Shown here one piece after another: positions 28,707 to 31,517 of a stretch of 31,517 bases of DNA. The notes below the pieces were generated by a model that was not told where the DNA came from, searched no databases, and saw only the letters and a list, made by a program, of their open reading frames with translations. The first letter of the stretch is position 1. The number at the start of each line of letters is the position of its first letter. Both the position numbers and the translations under genes were made by a program. The DNA is from an uncultured Dialister sp. GTDB taxonomy: Bacteria; Bacillota; Negativicutes; Veillonellales; Dialisteraceae. The stretch is taken from contig UQQQ01000024.1 of assembly GCA_900543165.1 (NCBI GenBank), forward strand, positions 1 through 31,517, written 5' to 3'.

Positions 28707-30449
28707 AAATCTGAGCGACGTGATGAAGTACGCCGCGCAGCTGACGAGGACCGTCAGGATGATCATCATCGGATCGGCGATGGAGGTACGGTAGTTTTCC
28801 GGATTGTAATGCGTGCGTTTCCGGAAAGGACGTGCATCCAGGAAGTCCATCGGATTGCTCGTGAGATCCATGAATTTATCATTCGCAATGCCCCAGGCAT
28901 CGCCAAGGCCTTTGCAGAGTGCGCACATGAGTCCGCTCACGAAGTTCATGATCGCCGCGAAGGGCTTTCTGTAGAACCAGTCGGTATCGAGGCTGAGGGC
29001 GGTGTGCGGCTCCATCCTCGGAAGGAACATCATAAACGGCACCATGGTGACGACAAGGATCTCTACATAAGACAGGAGGTGGGCTGCCGTGAAGGGCTCG
29101 TAGGTGACGGTGCCGAATGGCAGGAAGCGGTAAAGCAGATCCGGATATACGCCGTAGAGGAAGCAGAGGCAGGCGCCAAGGCCCATCGCGACGTACATAT
29201 TCTTCGGGAGCTTGTGCTTCATGACAATGTCTTTTCCCTCTTTCCGAAGGAAAATGAAGTAGCCCATCTTCAGTGTGATGGATAAAAAGGTACCGACGCT
29301 GGCAAGCTCGAGCAGGGTGTAGACCCAGTCATAGCCGGCTTCTGCCGCGGCCGCGATGGTGATGGTCTTACTGATAAAGCCATTGAAAAACGGTACACCG
29401 GAAATGGAGAAGGCAGCGACGAAGAAGCAGAGAGCGACGAATGGCATTCTCTTTGCCATGCCGGAGAGCTGATTGATCTTGCGGATGCCTGTCGCATAAA
29501 TGATCGCGCCCGCGCACATAAAGAGGAGCGACTTATAGAGGATGTGCGAGAAGGCATGCGCCGTTGCACCGTTCAGTGCCATCGCCGTGCCGACGCCGAC
29601 ACCGGCGACCATGAAGCCGACCTGACTGATGATGTGGTAGCCGAGAAGGCGACGCATATCATTTTCCATGATCGCATAGAGCGCACCATAGAGCGCCATG
29701 AAGCAGCCGGCAGCCATGAGGAAGTCAGTCCCCGCAAAGATGCGGATGAGCGCATAGACGGCGACCTTCGTAGTGAAGGAGGAAAGGAAAACAGAGCCGG
29801 TGATGGTGCCTTCCGGATACGCATCGACCAGCCATGCATTCACCGGAGGGATGGCCGCATTCACGGCGATGCCGATGAGGATCGCCCAGAAGGGCAGGTT
29901 GTGCGCGCCCGCTGAGAGGTTCATGACGAGACCGTTTCCAGCACCGACCTCGAGGAAGATGCCATAGAGCAGAAGGTTTCCGCCCAGCATGTGGACCATG
30001 AGGTAGCGGTAGCCTGCGCGGCGCGAGGCCGGGGTGTGGTGGCACCAGATGAGGAAGAGGGAGGTCACGGCAAGGCCTTCCCAGAAGGCGATGAAGGTCA
30101 TCCAGTCCTTGGCAAGAGTGACGCCAAGCGCACATCCGGCGTAGGCCATGGAGGAGAAGGCTTCGATGCGGCTGTCATTGTGGCAGGAGTAGATCCCGCC
30201 GATGCAGGCCATCAGAGCAAAGATCATGCAGAAGACATAGCTTAAGCCGTCTACATGGAAGTAGTCAAGCACATAGCCGGTGCCAAAGAATTCCATGGAG
30301 AGGTCTGTGCCCATCGGCATAGAGAGCGCGGCAGCAAGGGCCGCGAAGGGGCCGATGGCAAGGACCACTCTCCGAAGCGCTTTCGGTACAATGGCCGCAA
30401 TGAGTCCGACGAGAATGAGGATGATGCCAGGATGCCATGCATTACTCAA
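28704..30449 (-). CDS. Complex-I-like proton-translocating subunit (NuoM/MnhD/HyfB type)
   Basis: A 581-residue polytopic membrane protein of the proton-conducting antiporter family found in complex I, membrane hydrogenases and Mrp antiporters. KDWMTFIAFWEGLAVTS contains the conserved glutamate-bearing helix, and LLGYHIISQVGF, HAFSHILYKSLLFM and GVPFFNGFISK are classic for the family. A C-terminal extension (about residues 450-581) follows the 14-helix core. The start chosen is TTG at 30449, with AGGAGG 8 bases upstream. It overlaps the end of the preceding small gene by 8 bases; the longer open frame covers that gene in another phase and is not used. It is the last gene of the operon. Confidence 0.87.
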   Translation of the reverse strand: MSNAWHPGIILILVGLIAAIVPKALRRVVLAIGPFAALAAALSMPMGTDLSMEFFGTGYVLDYFHVDGLSYVFCMIFALMACIGGIYSCHNDSRIEAFSSMAYAGCALGVTLAKDWMTFIAFWEGLAVTSLFLIWCHHTPASRRAGYRYLMVHMLGGNLLLYGIFLEVGAGNGLVMNLSAGAHNLPFWAILIGIAVNAAIPPVNAWLVDAYPEGTITGSVFLSSFTTKVAVYALIRIFAGTDFLMAAGCFMALYGALYAIMENDMRRLLGYHIISQVGFMVAGVGVGTAMALNGATAHAFSHILYKSLLFMCAGAIIYATGIRKINQLSGMAKRMPFVALCFFVAAFSISGVPFFNGFISKTITIAAAAEAGYDWVYTLLELASVGTFLSITLKMGYFIFLRKEGKDIVMKHKLPKNMYVAMGLGACLCFLYGVYPDLLYRFLPFGTVTYEPFTAAHLLSYVEILVVTMVPFMMFLPRMEPHTALSLDTDWFYRKPFAAIMNFVSGLMCALCKGLGDAWGIANDKFMDLTSNPMDFLDARPFRKRTHYNPENYRTSIADPMMIILTVLVSCAAYFITSLRF

Positions 30450-30681
30450 TGTGGCCACCTCCTCCGCGTGTATAGTAGTTCTCACTGCGCTGCAGGAGCG
30501 GCGCCATGATGAGCTTGGCAAGGATGATCAGGATCCATCCCGACACAAACCCGAAGAAAATATCATAGCCGAAAGGCAACGGCCACCATGACGGGCTGTG
30601 CAGATATACGCCTGCGATCTCAGCCGCGCAGGAGACGAGCAGAATGACAGCGGCCAGGATATAAATTCTTTTCTTCGTCAT
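30442..30681 (-). CDS. Small two-helix membrane protein of the antiporter operon
   Basis: A 79-residue protein with two hydrophobic segments (about residues 5-25 and 42-65) and a glycine/histidine C-terminus (GGGGHIE). It resembles small accessory subunits of Mrp-type or hydrogenase-type antiporter complexes only in size and position. The ATG at 30681 overlaps the stop of the upstream gene (ATGA), and its end overlaps the downstream start, so all three genes are coupled. No family recognised. Confidence 0.75.
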   Translation of the reverse strand: MTKKRIYILAAVILLVSCAAEIAGVYLHSPSWWPLPFGYDIFFGFVSGWILIILAKLIMAPLLQRSENYYTRGGGGHIE

Positions 30682-31517
30682 TTCAGCCACCCCCCGTTCC
30701 ATCCGGCACAGATGCCGCTTGCGGCCATATCGGCCAGATCATAGAAATGCGGATATACATCCGGCAGTACGCCAAGGATGACGGCAAGCGCTGTCGTGAT
30801 GCAGATCGGGATCAGCATGGAATAGCTGAATGCCCCGTACTTACGGAATTTTTCCTGCGGATCATGCCGGAAGTACGCCATACGGACGACCGGCATCAAG
30901 TAAGCCGCTGCGAGGAGCGCACTGGCGACCCAGATCAGGATGTAGAGAGGTTTCCCCGCCTGCAGCGCACCGAGAGCGAGGTTCCACTTACTGACGAAGC
31001 CGACCAGGAATGGCGTGCCCGCAATCCCCAGAGAAGCGATGGTGAAGCAGGCCATGGTGACCGGAAGCTTCTTCCCGATGCCATAGAGCTCACTGATGTT
31101 ATTGCGGTGCGTTCGCGCAATGATGAGGCCGGCACACATGAAGAGCGTGATCTTCATGACGGCATGCGCGACCAAGTGCAGGTACGCGCCCTTGATGGAA
31201 AGCGGCGAGAGCAGAGCCGCGCCCAGCACGATGTAGGAGAGCTGTCCGACTGTCGAAAAAGCGAGACGGCGTTTCAGGTGATCCTGCCGCATAGCAATGA
31301 GGGAGGAAATAATGATACTGCCGGCAGCGAACCATGCCAGGACGTCCACGACGCCGATCTGGGAGAGGAGCTGCGGCCCAAAAACAAATCCGATGACACG
31401 AAGGACAGCGAAGACACCGGTCTTGACGACAGCCACCGCATGAAGCAGGGCGGAAACCGGAGTCGGCGCGATCATGGCTGGGGGGGGGGGCGCGTCCAGG
31501 GGGGCGGTCCTGACCCT
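30678..31517 (-). CDS. Complex-I-like antiporter subunit, 5' end cut by window edge
   Basis: Partial protein of the NuoL/NuoN/MnhD-type family; the frame is open to the window edge. From residue M at 31475 it reads APTPVSALLHAVAVVKTG, an internal signature of the family, so the true N-terminus lies outside. HLKRRLAFSTVGQLSYIVLG, HAVMKITLFMCAGLII and GTPFLVGFVSKW are further signatures. The outermost 40 bases (31476-31517) hold an 11-G run and read as RVRTAPLDAPPPPA, where WLPDAM-like sequence is expected, so they are probably unreliable. It overlaps the next gene by ATGA. Confidence 0.85.
   Translation of the reverse strand, partial: RVRTAPLDAPPPPAMIAPTPVSALLHAVAVVKTGVFAVLRVIGFVFGPQLLSQIGVVDVLAWFAAGSIIISSLIAMRQDHLKRRLAFSTVGQLSYIVLGAALLSPLSIKGAYLHLVAHAVMKITLFMCAGLIIARTHRNNISELYGIGKKLPVTMACFTIASLGIAGTPFLVGFVSKWNLALGALQAGKPLYILIWVASALLAAAYLMPVVRMAYFRHDPQEKFRKYGAFSYSMLIPICITTALAVILGVLPDVYPHFYDLADMAASGICAGWNGGWLK

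Noticed and set aside
30450..30521. N-terminal extension of the antiporter subunit up to 30521
   Set aside because: The extension (SSSWRRSCSAV) is the out-of-phase reading of the preceding small gene; the TTG at 30449 has AGGAGG at correct spacing.

Overview
The window looks like a chromosomal segment of a Negativicutes bacterium, a Firmicute with a Gram-negative-type envelope, most likely near Dialister/Megasphaera/Veillonella. This is inferred from gene content and protein style, not from a marker search. Promoters are sigma-A-like (TTGACA-N17-TATAAT upstream of rpmH), Shine-Dalgarno sites are strong, and base composition is slightly GC-rich by eye. Genes are mostly housekeeping. No rRNA, tRNA, CRISPR array, transposase or phage gene was recognised.

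Layout. 1-3.0 kb: a small membrane protein, a DUF192 protein and an orphan TadC-like pilus protein, all on the minus strand. 3.7-6.3 kb: a MATE exporter and a YigZ/IMPACT protein on plus. 6.9-8.5 kb: a 42-residue ORF, an RluA-family pseudouridine synthase and a small hypothetical on minus. 8.7-11.2 kb: two paralogous C-terminally anchored membrane proteins of unknown function on plus, separated by a mobile-element-like repeat. 11.3-13.7 kb: queC-queD-queE-folE, the preQ0 pathway, with a class I preQ1 riboswitch on the queC ribosome-binding site. 14.0-15.6 kb: an AAA_14/DUF4143 ATPase and a small hypothetical. 15.9-18.7 kb: rpmH-rnpA-yidD and yidC-jag, the conserved ribosomal-protein/RNase P/membrane-insertase cluster, split by a repeat island. 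19.0-23.6 kb: an EamA transporter, a flavodoxin, DNA polymerase IV and an M20 tripeptidase-like enzyme. 23.9-28.1 kb: ppsA, a CcpN-like CBS repressor and ppsR, a gluconeogenic control module. 28.7-31.5 kb: three overlapping genes of a complex-I-like cation/proton antiporter, the first cut by the window edge.

The most unusual content lies between the genes. Nearly every intergenic gap of 200-960 bases is built from the same short modules in a constant order: GTTCAGGGTT tracts, a GGACGGCACGCCC block, a TGCTCGAATGA block, AATTAGAAATGAG tracts, a GCGGCGC...GCGCCGC palindrome, a GGGCGATGCC block, a CCTTCCCC...GGGGAAGG palindrome, a CATTTCGAGCGAAGCGAGAAAT palindrome and GTGACTAGTCACCAG tracts. One palindrome copy has a compensatory base pair. 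Some tracts begin exactly at stop codons of unrelated genes. Two 308/309-bp copies of a MITE-like element with 17-bp terminal inverted repeats lie inside these mosaics. Relative to a shared flank their cores are in opposite orientation, as an invertible segment would be.

Other candidates for new biology are the structured leader of about 200 nt between ppsA and the CcpN-like gene, which has two mutually exclusive helices, and the pair of C-terminally anchored paralogs.
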